Source: Diogma glabrata (lineage: Eukaryota; Arthropoda; Insecta; Diptera; Cylindrotomidae). From it: DNA of 64,000 nucleotides. The stretch spans positions 229,194,754 through 229,258,753 of the forward strand of contig OY856186.1 in assembly GCA_963693315.1 (NCBI GenBank). The letters are read 5' to 3'. Made by a program: the position numbers and the translations under genes. This document shows positions 1-14,490 of the stretch, piece after piece (within the stretch, counting starts at the first letter, position 1; every line of letters starts with the position of its first letter). The notes under the pieces are model-generated. The model made no database searches. It had not been told where the DNA came from and saw only the letters and a program-made list of their open reading frames with translations.

Positions 1-522
1 ATAATAATAATATGTATTATTGTATTGTTTTCTAACCTATAGCCTAATGAGCTTAGCCTATTGTCTAATGAAAATTTTCCTATCAAAAATTATCATTATT
101 CAATTGGTATGATTCCAATTGGTCAAATTGTTTTGATTTCATTAAAATTATTTTCAAATTATAATCACAATTGCTTTGAAAAGTTTTGTTCAAAAATCGA
201 ATTTTAAATTAAATTCTCTTATTTCGTTTAGTTGAACTTGGTTGATTGTATGAGATGGGCGTTTTTTATCATCAGGATTTTTTTAATAAGAAATTTGATT
301 TATCAATTAAAACAATAAAGATTTATTGTTTTAATTGAAGAAAATGTTTTTAATTTTTAAAATACACAACTCCTTGTCAAAGAATAAAGTATTGTAATCG
401 AGTCGTGTTTAATGAATTTTATTCTCTCGCAAATTAAAATTGTCGCTCGTGCCTCGCTCAAATTTTAAACTTTTGCTTAAGAACAAACTAATTCATTATA
501 CACTCATTGATTAAACTACTAT
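1..522. other. AT-rich intergenic, no gene seen
   Basis: Low-complexity AT-rich sequence with no open frame of note and no recognisable repeat ends. I see nothing to annotate here. Confidence 0.6.
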
Positions 523-1817
523 TAGAGAGCTTTCCAAACGACGACTTAAGGTCATTCTCCATTAGTCTTTTTTCTCGTCTTTTTTATTTTGTCAAAATAG
601 AAGATATGAAAATCATATAAGTGCGAAAAGAAAAAAGATGAAGACTTTTTATTTATTCAATGTCTTTTTTTACTTTCCATGACTTTTTTTTTTAAAAAAA
701 GTGATATACTATAAAAAAGTGTTCTACTATAAAAAAAGTCTATAGAGCAAGACTTTTTTATGGAAAAAGACGATTTTTGCACTGAAAATAGTACATTATG
801 ATGCTAGGACGTAAAGCTAAAGAGTTTGGACGGATGTGGAGTTTGCAAATCGAGGCGCTAGCCGAGATTTGCACCCACATTAAGTCCAAAATAGCTTACG
901 TCCGTGCATCATATACTATTTTTTATTCGCCGCAAGCAAAATATTTTAAGAAAATTTGTTTATTCTAAATTAAAATTACAAATTTTCATAAATTTTAAAA
1001 TAAAAATATGTGGAACAAGTAACCTTTGAAAAAATATTTATTATTTTTTTGCAAATTATGGTGTAGCTATGACAACAAATGATAACAACTATTTTAATTG
1101 GATAATGAAAATTTGAATTTAAGGGTTGCTTTGATAAAAATTTTTATTTTTCATAGAATTTAAACAAATACAAATGCTTTTTACTTTTTTGGACGTAGCT
1201 ATGACAACAAAATAAATAGTTGAAAAGTGATACTTTAAAGCCGCAAATCACAGTAATAAAGTAACACTTTAATATGTAGGCGAATAAAAAATATATTTAA
1301 AATTACTATGCACTCTATGTTGGATACGACATTGTTAAAGATATGTAATAAAATTAGATATTTATTAAAAATAATGGTAAAATGTCACAATTCCAATCCT
1401 ATAAAATATTTTTTCCATGAAAAATTGTGATAGTCGTCTTACTTTCTCTTTAGAAAATTAATTATGGTTGCTCGATCTATTTTGCCTAGAAAAAAAGATG
1501 AAAAAGACTAATGGGAGTCAGCTTTATTTGATACTTATTACTAAAGGCGGCAAATAGCCGCCATATTAAAAATGTAAAAAAAATCATCCAAGACAAAAAT
1601 GTCTATAATTATGTTAATTTTAATCTGATTTATAAAAACGTTTGATCGAATTAATGACAGATATTTACAAAATAAAATAAAAAGTATATTTAGCATATCA
1701 GATTAAATTTTTTTGAAAAAGAGATACAAAATAAGTCAGCTTGCCAGCATACTTATTTAAATAAGTTTTAAATAAGTTACGTTCCACAAATAAGTCGTCG
1801 TTTGGAAAGCACCCTAA
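523..1817. mobile_element. Non-autonomous TIR element with nested repeat
   Basis: A perfect 20-bp inverted repeat, GCTTTCCAAACGACGACTTA, lies at 529-548 and in reverse complement at 1792-1811. It extends outward imperfectly (TAGAGA against TAGGGT). A second inverted pair inside (about 556-584 and 1491-1518, built on ATTAGTCTTTTT) strengthens the case for one element. No coding capacity is visible, and the hairpin-headed repeat at 788-1290 is nested inside. I found no clear target-site duplication, so the superfamily is unassigned. Confidence 0.6.
788..1290 (+). repeat. Hairpin-headed dispersed repeat, copy A
   Basis: About 500 bp in two parts. The first ~134 bp is an imperfect palindrome that starts ATAGTACATTATGATG and ends CATCATATACTAT; it is GC-richer than its surroundings. 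The second part is bounded by TTTTTATTCGCC and GGCGAATAAAAA. The same arrangement recurs at 8438-8929, 30636-31137 and, inverted, 55168-55673. Non-coding; looks like a MITE or foldback element. Confidence 0.8.
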
Positions 1818-3653
1818 GTATGTATATCTATTTATTTGACGCGTTTCGAATATTAAATACTCGTCATCGGTACAAAAAATATGACAAATATGATTACATA
1901 CAAAACGAAAATATGCTGGCATTTCTAGACCCGTTGCTCAATTAAGCTCATACTTCAGCACGGTGCATGCTTGCAACTTTCAATTTATATATCACTAGCC
2001 AAGATTCACGACTATACTCATTTTTCTGGTTTTAAAAAAGGATAGGTGCATATTTTGCGAAATTTTTGTCAAAAAAATTAAAATATATGTTGTACCTCGA
2101 TTCTGAGGTCGTTCTGTGAGAAAAAATGAAGTAGAATGGAATTATTTTTTTCTCGAATTTTGATCACTAAATAATTCCATTCCACTAAATGGTATTCTCG
2201 TTCTCTAATTAATCTGTCAGTTTATTTACTGTTTTTTATTTGTGTTTCTCTCGTTAGTTAGTTTAACTGTAAAATTATTCTTTAATTATTGATGAGAGTT
2301 GATGTTAAAAAGAAACACATCGTGAAAGTACTTCAGTGTGTTTCATGTATTGTACGTTTGATGAAACTGTTGTTGAAGAAATCCTTATAACGATTAGAAC
2401 AATAGCGTATATAAAAATTATTTAGATTTTTAATGTCTATGGAACATGGAACGTTGATGGAACTATGTTGATAGAACATTCAACCATTTCAATTTTTAAT
2501 GATAAACCTTCCAAAACCATAAACGAACTGTTACAGAATATTGTACTTTTTGAACTTGACAGGCTATTTAATTAATAGTAGACAACATTTATTGATAAAT
2601 ACATTTACTGTAATTATTTAATTATGTATTTAAAAGATAACTATAATTTTAATTTAAACTAATCCTGCTACTGACATAATCTAAGTAAATGACTAATTTA
2701 TATAAACTTAAAAGCAAAATCGCCACAAATCAACTAAAATATCTTTTTGGTTTATCGTAATCTTTTTTTGACATTTTTTCTCTATTTTTGTGCTTCTATA
2801 CAAAATTTCAAAGCAAATAATCTCATTTTATATACAAATTTGTTGACCAGATAATTTGACAGTTCATCCCACAAATGCGGAATTTATTTTCTCATTCGAC
2901 TGCACCGGAATGCAAAAATCTCATTTAGTACAAAATTTCATTCCACGAAATAATTCCATACAACCAGAGTCTAGCTACTGATAGAAAGCTCTAGATATCC
3001 ATGCAATCAAAATTAGTCAAAATAACACACTTGCTACCAAAAACTGGCCATAAATCGAGAACCAAAATTTTTGCGTACCATAAATACTTATAGATGAATT
3101 AAGAGAGAATGGCCGAAGATTTAAACTTAAAATATCTTTTAAACATAAGTGTCTTAAACTAATGAATCTTAAGTGTAAAACTAATGAATCAAATTTTTAT
3201 TGGCTTCCAAATAGATGTAGACAATTCTTTTACAGCTTGACGTAGTAGAGGTGGTACCATCATACGTAAAAATGTTTTATACATAATGATAAATCACGAC
3301 AGTAATGATAAACACTGGTCATCGTGGTAATTACAACACATCACCGTATTACTGTTATATAGTTTAGAATCTTACTCTCTCAATAACCCGTGACTCCACC
3401 TAAATGGAACATAACATAATGTCAATAAGAAGATACGCTGATATCCATATATGTAATAACATAAAAAATCCATCTAACGATACTGTCGTTACTGTTTTAT
3501 TACAATATTTCACAATAATAACCTTTAAAGGTACTTTTCCAGCCCGTAACAAAATTAGCGTAAATAATTATTTAGCATTGATACCTCGAAATCGATAAAA
3601 TTTTTGACTTTCAATAATATATCAACGCATGCATTTTTTGAATCTTATTTAGG
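1818..3653. other. AT-rich intergenic upstream of cuticle gene 1
   Basis: No coding region recognised. There is a small inverted repeat around 2130-2185 (GAATGGAATTATT against AATAATTCCATTC) and a related AATAATTCCAT near 2958, possibly ends of an old non-autonomous element. The stretch 3240-3640 is the presumed upstream region of the cuticle gene. Confidence 0.4.
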
Positions 3654-3690
3654 TATATATATTACGGTGAAGAGGGAAAATGTATCATTC
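3654..3690 (+). promoter_or_regulatory. Core promoter of cuticle gene 1 (TATA + Inr)
   Basis: TATATATA at 3654-3661 is followed by TCATTC at 3685-3690, which fits the arthropod initiator TCAKTY. The initiator A lies 33 bp after the start of the TATA box, the expected spacing, and the ATG is ~54 bp further on. The spacing is shared with the paralogous genes. Confidence 0.65.
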
Positions 3691-3740
3691 AATTGGAACC
3701 GTTTCTTGCAACAGTTTATCACTCAACAGAATATAGTATA

Positions 3741-4271
3741 ATGAAATCATTTATAGCCATTGGATTATTTGCGTGTATTACAATTACTGTTACAGGCCAT
3801 AGCGCTTACAGCTATGCTAATTTGAACCAATACAATCATGGAGGATATGGCGGTTATAGTGGCTATGGTGGATATGGCAGTGGCTATGACGGAGATGGTG
3901 GATATGGTGGACATGGAGATTATTACGTAAAATAATAAGTTTTACTATTGAGTTATGTAATAAAATAAATATTGATTTTTTAGGCTCACCCCGAATATAA
4001 ATTCGAATATGGCGTAAAAGATAGTCACACTGGTGACAACAAAGATACATGGGAACATCGTGATGGTGATGTTGTCAAAGGTGGATATTCTTTAGATGAA
4101 GCTGATGGAACAAAACGTGTTGTTGAATATGTTGCTGATGGCCATAATGGATTCAATGCTATCGTTAAACGTATAGAACATGCAGTACATCCACAAGTCT
4201 ATGGTCATATTGGTTACGAAAACGCAGGCTATGGTGCTTATGGATATGGTGGTCATGGATATGGATATTAA
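3741..4271 (+). CDS. RR-2 cuticle protein (CPR family), gene 1
   Basis: Structural protein of the cuticle; the RR-2 Rebers-Riddiford domain binds chitin. Two exons: 3741-3926 (62 codons) and 3984-4271 (95 codons plus TAA), with a 57-bp GT-AG intron in phase 0. The product is 157 residues. Residues 1 to about 19 form a signal peptide ([19 protein letters not shown]). Residues 31-60 are Gly/Tyr-rich. The RR-2 domain is residues 63-126 and shows [31 protein letters not shown] and [10 protein letters not shown] Gly/Tyr/His tail follows. The ATG at 3741 is chosen because it begins the signal peptide, sits after the TATA/Inr pair and matches all paralogues; an upstream in-frame ATG would add 16 unconserved residues. 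A poly(A) signal AATAAA is at 4308. Likely secreted by epidermis into the procuticle. Confidence 0.9.
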
Positions 4272-4313
4272 ATATGTAATAATGGTGTTGGATATGATTG
4301 ATTTTAAAATAAA

Positions 4314-5385
4314 TTATTTGTTGTTATCCTATGTCATTTTTTTTTAAACGAAATTCGTTGAATCCTAATGTTACATAATGCTCCATGTTTGCTTAACGAT
4401 TGATGAAAAAATACATAATTAAAGACATTATGGTATACAGATAAGAAAATAGAAAAATTGTTGACATACAGTTTTTTTACATATAGTTGAAATTATTCAT
4501 AAATAATTATTTGTTTCACTAGGACAAAAAGTGATGGATTTTGGGACGAGTAAAAAGGTTGCGGTGCGACGCTATAGCGGAGTACCACAATTTGGCGAGT
4601 TCCAAAATCCATTTAGTACAAGTTAAACCATTAAATTTTTGCTCCAACCGTTATTTAATCTGTTATTTAATAAAATTTGAAAATATTGAACATTCCCAGG
4701 TTAGAAATACCAAGGCTTATCGAATGGGCCAAGCTTGGCCCAACCTTGAAAAACTAAGAAATGATTATCAAGGCATGGCCAAGCCTTAGTTTGATACATT
4801 TTGTCATACTAAGCCAATGGTTAAAATAAATAAATGTAAATTGTATCTTTTGACTACTATATTTAGTTTTGAGCCAGGCTTGGTTCAATGTTTAAACAAA
4901 TTTATTGTAATTGTTATATAATTTCAGCATTTGTGCAATTATGGACTGTAACCAACAAATTTACAATATATGAGGAAATTTCACTACAATACCCGGGTAA
5001 TAAAAGGCTAAGGGCCAGACCTGCGCCAGGCTCGCACCGCAACAGCTTTCGGGGTTTTGGCCATACTTAATATTTTCAAACGTCCCAAGTTTGTGCCAAG
5101 TTTGGACTGATGTCCTTAAGTCATGTCTGGCAAATAAGACTTGGGCTAGATCTACCAAACCAAATTTTTTCCCAGACCTCCTTTAAATGTGTGAAAAGAA
5201 GTTGTTGAAAGAGTAACATTTATAAAATTAGAGAAAAGCTTAAAATGACTTGCACATGTTTACACTACATTAGACTAGTAAATAATGCGTAACATATTAA
5301 ACTGAATCTTGGTTCAGTCTAGGCATTTACAACTGGCCCAGACTGTAACCAAAGTTAGCTAGCCAAGGATTATACTTAATTATCC
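4314..5385. repeat. Degenerate repeats with GGCCAAGC motifs
   Basis: No gene. From about 4690 there are recurrent short motifs such as CCAAGCTTGGCCCAACC, GGCCAAGCC and GAGCCAGGCTTGG, in both orientations, up to about 5370. The same vocabulary reappears at 6255-6640 beyond the palindrome. This looks like an old non-autonomous element split by the palindrome. The stretch 4314-4690 holds nothing recognisable. Confidence 0.45.
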
Positions 5386-6151
5386 ATTAAAATGCAATAT
5401 TTAAAAATATACTTTTTTAATGTTTATTTTATTTTTTTTTTTTAATTTTATTAATAATAATATAAACTTCCTTATAGTAACAATTTGAATTTGATTTTTT
5501 ATTTTAATGAATATCGATTTCGACTTACGTCATCCTCAGTTCTCAAATTATTATTACAATCTTTGCTTAAACTAATGTCTTATATATATACTATTTCAAC
5601 TGCTATTTTTTATTATTATGTCATATATTTTATTAGTTTTAGTGTTGCTTTCATCATTTCAAATGTTGTTATTGTTTTTATGTTTATATATTTCTATTTC
5701 TTCCTATCTATCTAGATGTTGTCCTTTTCTTTTTTATGTAATATTGTTAAATTTGTGTTGATAATGGTATATTTGTGTTTTTCTATTTTTAAATGTTGGG
5801 CATATCTGGATTTTGGATCACTTTTATTAAATTCACGAAGAAATAGAAATATATAAACATAAAAACAATAACAACATTTGAAATGATGAAAGCAACACTA
5901 AAACTAATAAAATATATGACATAATAATAAAAAATAGCAGTTGAAATAGTATATATATAAGACATTAGTTTAAGCAAAGATTGTAATAATAATTTAAGAA
6001 CTGCGGATGACGTAAGTCGAAATCGATATTCATTAAAATAAAAAATCAAATTCAAATTGTTACTATAAGGAAATTTATATTATTATTAATAAAATTTAAA
6101 ACTAAAAATAAACATATTAAAAAAGTATATTTTTAAATATTGCATTTTAAT
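5386..6151. repeat. Large palindrome, ~318-bp arms, ~133-bp loop
   Basis: The left arm 5386-5703 is matched by its reverse complement at 5837-6151, with only a few mismatches and indels; the loop is 5704-5836. Both arms contain the same ~75-codon open frame, one on each strand, differing at about one residue. This is a consequence of the symmetry, not evidence of a gene. If transcribed it would fold into a long RNA hairpin. No flanking duplication was found. Confidence 0.85.
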
Positions 6152-6267
6152 TCAAAAGTGACAAAAGCACACAAACAGTGAATAATATGGAAAACCATAA
6201 CAACACATATAGTGAATTATACATTGCAAAAAAAATTAAAAAGCTATGAATTCGATTTATTTGTTTT

Positions 6268-6635
6268 AGAATTGGTCCAGCATTGTATTTAAATATTGAT
6301 CCAATGTGTACAAATAATTATGGTACGTGGTTATCATTTAAGGTTAAAACAACATTCAACCAATTTTATTTTAAAGCTTGTCTCAACGTTGTTCAACCTT
6401 AAAACAAGCTTGGCTCAATGTAAAAACAATCCTTTGTCCTTACCTGGGTAGTATTGGGCCAGCATTGTATTTAAATATTGTTCCAATGCCTAAAAATAAT
6501 AATGGTACGTGGTTATCATTTTAGGTTAAAACAACATTCAACCAAGTTTATTTTAAAGCTTGTCCCAAGATTGTTCGACCTTAAAACAAGCTTGGCTCAA
6601 TGTCAAAACAATCCTCTCTGCTTACCTGGGTTTGA
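6268..6635 (+). repeat. Two tandem ~182-bp repeats
   Basis: Units begin near 6274 (GGTCCAGCATTGTATTTAAA) and 6456 (GGGCCAGCATTG) and are closely similar throughout. Both contain AACAAGCTTGGCTCAATGT and end at TTACCTGGGT. They share the GGCCAAGC-type vocabulary seen at 4690-5370. Confidence 0.75.
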
Positions 6636-7029
6636 GTTATATTTAATTTTTATCTCAAACAAAATTCAAGCAACCATTTCAACTTTTTGTCACATAATAA
6701 TAAATTTCCTATTCAAACTTTGATGTTTTGTTTTGCATAGAAATAATTATTTGTTAATTTTTTGTCCTAGGACCATGATCTAAATATAAACAGGTCTGCT
6801 TGACATTTCGTTTTGATCGCCATTTTTTATTTATATTACGTCATTCAGAGTCGATTCTTATTGTTTCTGTTTGTTGACAGAAAGAAAAAAGTTTTTATGT
6901 AAGTATTTAAACAAATAAAAAGCATATTACTTTTAACTTAGAATTAAATTTAAATATTCATATTTTATTTTTGCAGTAAAACTACATTGATTTGCAAGAA
7001 AAACATAACTTTCCTTTTATATTGACTTA

Positions 7030-8060
7030 TCGGTTAAACCAAGGCGTGTTCGAAATTTTTTAGTGAAATAAGATCTAAAGGTGAAATGCATGACCATCCA
7101 TCAGCTTTGGAATTTATATATCCTTTAAGAGCTTATTTATTAGGTATATTATAGAATAGATATAAGAATTAAATTGTATATAAGTATTTATAATAAATCG
7201 TATCTTTTGTGTCAATGTTTTATGTTGTATTATATTTTTTTGTTCTATGGTTACAGGAAGAAATGAAACCTTAATACACTCTTCTTTAACTAGTAATATA
7301 GAATAAGATAAAACATCACTTTTAAAGATACATTATAATAATGAGTCCTTGATTTCGCAAGTAATGTATAAAAACCTAGTTTCTGCTGATGAAGAAATCT
7401 CCTGGTTAAACATTCCAATTCAAACCTTTTGAATCCTATTAAATCCAATATAATTTCAATAGGATTAAATTGGGTTGAATTGGTTTAATAGGAAGACTTC
7501 GATCTACCAACTAAAATTCAATCGGAATGAATGGGATTTAACAGGAAAAGAGGTTCTGTAGGATTCTAAAGGAAATTTCCAATTGAATTTCAATCGGAAA
7601 TTAAGAGATTCAATAGGAAAAAGGAACTTAGGAAAAAATTAAACAATCTTATAAATTTAACAGGATTTAATTGGAAAAGATTTAATAGGAATGAATAGGA
7701 TTAATCGGAATTCTGCAATGAAAATTTCCAATTAATTCCTATTTATATACATTTCCTATAGAATCCTATCCATTCTGGTTGAAAAATAAAATAGAGATAT
7801 TTAACAGGAATGAATAGGATTGTATTGGAAATAGATTTTTTGAATAGGAATTAATTGAAAATTCCCAATGCAGAATTCCGATTAATCCAATTAATTTTTT
7901 TCAATTGGTTTCAATTGGAATGCTTAACCAGGGCTGATGATGGTTGTGAAAATGAAGAATTTAATGAAATAGAATAACTAAATGAAATAGAAATTGATGA
8001 ACTCACGACTGACACCCTTGAATATGTAGCTGGTTATATAGAGAGAAAAATAATAAAAAC
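7030..8060 (+). pseudogene. P-element-like transposase remnant
   Basis: Recognisable pieces of a P-superfamily transposase (the family of Drosophila P transposase and THAP9), once the DNA-cutting enzyme of the surrounding element. At 7036-7143 the frames read NQGVFE, then after a 1-base loss FFSEIRSKGEMHDHPSALEF, resembling the ENFFSxIRSRGGxxDHPS-type block of the family. A likely 113-bp intron (7144-7256, GGTATAT to TTACAG) joins LLG to RNETLIHSS in frame. After the nested insertion, 7990-8055 reads TDTLEYVAGYIERKI, the conserved C-terminal block. Stops and frameshifts make it non-functional. The N-terminal THAP domain and catalytic core were not found. Assignment rests on motif memory, not a search. 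Confidence 0.75.
7402..7932. mobile_element. Nested TIR element rich in AATAGGA motifs
   Basis: Inverted ends CCTGGTTAA (7402-7410) and TTAACCAGG (7924-7932), extended by CATTCCAATT and AATTGGAATG. The interior is a non-coding mosaic of AATAGGA, AATTGGAA and TTCCAATT repeats in both orientations. It interrupts the P-like transposase remnant. GCTGATGA follows the right end (7933-7940) and also occurs at 7385-7392, nine bases before the left end, so the duplication is uncertain. Confidence 0.65.
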
Positions 8061-8437
8061 AATTACCTACTTAAAATTTATAATCAAGTTTTGTATTTCT
8101 TTATCTTATTATTATTAAAAAATAGTATACTTTATTTATTATGTTTGCATAATAAGTTATTTATATAAATATTACAAATTTTATATTATAAAATTTATTC
8201 GTCTTGTGAAATTAGAATATAAATTTACTTTATATTTATTTACCGACTCTGGATGACGTCACATTTAATTAAGTGTCAACTGTCAAGCAGACCTGTATAT
8301 ATTTAGATCATGTCCTAGGACTAAAAATGCTTGTTTTTGGGACTGCTACCATAACAACTAGATGCAATACACAAATTACATATTTGTTGTAAAATATATC
8401 CAAACAAAATGTGCAATTTTTAGTTCGGCAGGAGAAC

Positions 8438-8929
8438 ATAGTACATTATGATGCAAGGAAATGTTGCTAGGGTTTTCGGACGTGTGTGGAGTTGGCCAGC
8501 CGAGATTTGCACCCATCTCAAGTCCAAAATGGCTTACGTCCATGAATCGTATACTAAATTTTATGCGCCGCAAGCAAAATATTTAAAAAAACTGTTTAAT
8601 CTAAATCTATATTAAAAATTTTATTAATTTTGAAATAAAAATATTTTGAACAAGTAACCTTTGAGTTTTGACCAAAATATTTGTATTTTTTTCAAACAAA
8701 TCAATCAGTATAACTATGGCAACAAAAACTAAACTATTTTTTTGATTGGATTATAAAATTTTGAATTTAAGGTAGCTTTGATAAAAATTTCTATTTTTTA
8801 TTGAATTTAAACAAATACAAATGTTTTTTACTTTTTTGGACGTAACTATGACAACAAAATATGTATATGGTTAAAAAGTGACACTTTAAGATCGCAAATC
8901 ACAATAATAAATACGTAGGTGAATAGAAA
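8438..8929 (+). repeat. Hairpin-headed dispersed repeat, copy B (diverged)
   Basis: Starts ATAGTACATTATGATG and has the same palindromic head and the same second part as copy A. It is clearly more diverged (TTTTATGCGCC, GGTGAATAGAAA at the boundaries). It lies just right of the P-like fossil. Confidence 0.75.
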
Positions 8930-9059
8930 CCATGTTTTTAAATTCTCTTTTGTAAAATCCGAAATGTGTGTCTTCTATTATTTTTATACATTTGTATTGT
9001 ATTGAAGTATGAAATATAGCAGAAATCTTGATGGTCGGGATTGGTATATATGAGACCAA

Positions 9060-9545
9060 AAAAAGGTTGTCAAGTGTGTCAAAAGAAAGATTTTTATTTA
9101 TTTGTTTTTCCCAATTTTTTGGAAAAAAATAAAATTAATTATTTGTATGACATGAAATTTTATTATTATTATTATTAAGAATTATGGCACTATAAGTTTG
9201 TCAAAAAAATGTTGTCAAGTGCGTCAAATGAAAGATTTTACTTCGGTTTATTTATTTTTTTACCCAATTTTTTGGCAAAAATAAAATTAATTATTTGTAT
9301 GACATGAAATTATAGTATTGTTATAGAGAATTATGGCATTATAAGTTTGTCAAAAAAATAATGTCAAGTGTGTCAAAAGAATGATTTTCATTTCTTTTTT
9401 TAGAAGATAATAAAATTAGTTATTTGGATGAAATGATATGTAATGAACATGATATTATTATTATTGAGAATTTTATTGCATTATAAGTTTGTCAAAAAAA
9501 GATTGTCAAGTATGTCAAAAAAACGATTTTTTTTTAAAACAAAAT
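9060..9545 (+). repeat. Four tandem ~145-bp repeats
   Basis: Units start near 9066, 9212, 9361 and 9503. Each contains TTGTCAAGTGTGTCAAA, a TTTTTGG-type stretch, AATAAAATTAATTATTTG and ATGGCATTATAAGTTTGTC, with growing divergence toward the right. Non-coding. Confidence 0.75.
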
Positions 9546-10719
9546 TTAGCTTTTTGTATGACGTAAATGTGAGATGGAAATTTTTGAATTTGTTATAGTT
9601 TTTGAAATATTTTTGGAATTTCGAAAAAAGTTTTTATTTTAGATTTTGTAAGAATTTTTGGAATGTTCTTAGAATTTTGAAAAATTTTAAATTTTTTGTT
9701 TTATTATAATTTTTAGAATTTTGAAAAATGTTTGAATTTTTAAGAGTTTTGGAATATTATCAGGATTTAGAAAAAGTTTAAATATTTGATTTTATTATAA
9801 TTTAAGGAACACTTTCACGCCAATCTTATTCAATGTCGAATCATGAAGGAAGGCATGATTCAATGATGCCTCAAAACGACATGCCTGCAAGTGATTGTTG
9901 CTTTTATATTTTTAATAAGTCATCATTATGAATTTCATCTGGGATCAAATGACTTGACCATATTGCATTTTGATACAGATATATAAAAGTAAGTTGACCT
10001 ATAATCCCCCATCCGCCAATCAGCTGATCATCAAATAACATTTGAAATTCGTTTTTTACCAGTTTAAAAATTCCCTCAAAGTCATAACTCCTACAAGCCT
10101 GATAGCTGACTCTTATTTATAACGTCACAAATAATTAATCTATCTATAAAAATTAAATTCAATTAGCATCAAATCACTAACTTAAATGCAACGCTGCCTC
10201 CCATTCTATATACAAAAAATGCAGGACAAGAATATAAATATAAATGCAAAAAACCAATATATGAATAAACGTAAATTGTAATTAACTTTTCATTTCATTT
10301 CTTCACAAATAATTGAAATCAATTGGTTCACGCCCGAATTTATTAATCTCAGTTATTATTTTACCCCATAATCTGTTTAATGTATGTATGGTTATGAATG
10401 AATTAAGTTAATAATGAAACCAAACTGCAAATAGAAAATAGTACATTATATAACAATGTTGAGAAGTAAGCTATTATTGACCGAGAACTTTTAGATCCTG
10501 AGGCGCGTAGCGAATTTGAATTTTTGATATTGTTATAATTTTTTAAAATTAATTTCAAATGAACCTTCGATTTATGGCCTGCAAAATGTAGCAAATCTGG
10601 TATTTGGACTAATTTCGCATACTTGGTGTTCTGCAAAAAGTATTTTAAAAAAACAATGATCTCGGAATTGAATAAGTACGCCTCGTTGCCATTACAGAAC
10701 TTTCTTGCTATTTGAGTTG

Positions 10720-10722
<3 letters not shown>
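9546..10722. other. AT-rich intergenic, no gene seen
   Basis: No gene recognised. The first ~250 bp is built from GAATTTT/AAAATT-type low-complexity sequence. At 10437-10455 a short AATAGTACATTATA resembles only the very start of the hairpin-headed repeat family. Confidence 0.5.

Positions 10723-14490
<3,768 letters not shown>

Larger units (their letters stand above)
6774..8312 (+). mobile_element. Fossil P-superfamily DNA transposon
   Basis: Terminal inverted repeats of 32 bp (start CATGATCTAAATATA, continuing through CAGGTCTGCTTGACA) match at 31 of 32 positions between the two ends. The element is flanked on both sides by TCCTAGGAC (6765-6773 and 8313-8321), an 8-9 bp duplication that is itself palindromic, as P-element target sites tend to be. 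The interior keeps transposase remnants (7030-7145, 7257 onward, 7933-8060) and is interrupted by a nested element at 7402-7932. Total 1539 bp, so much shorter than an autonomous element plus its insertion: internally deleted and decayed. Confidence 0.8.

Noticed and set aside
3817..4050. His-rich minus-strand frames over the cuticle genes (also near 18833, 19092, 62760)
   Set aside because: Reverse readings of Gly/Tyr/His codon repeats in the real genes.
5485..6055. Two nearly identical ~75-codon hydrophobic frames on opposite strands
   Set aside because: They are mirror images produced by the palindrome; no start context, splice sites or known family.
7385..7940. GCTGATGA as an 8-bp target duplication of the nested element
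   Set aside because: It adjoins the right end, but the left occurrence is nine bases away from the inverted repeat, so it may be coincidence.
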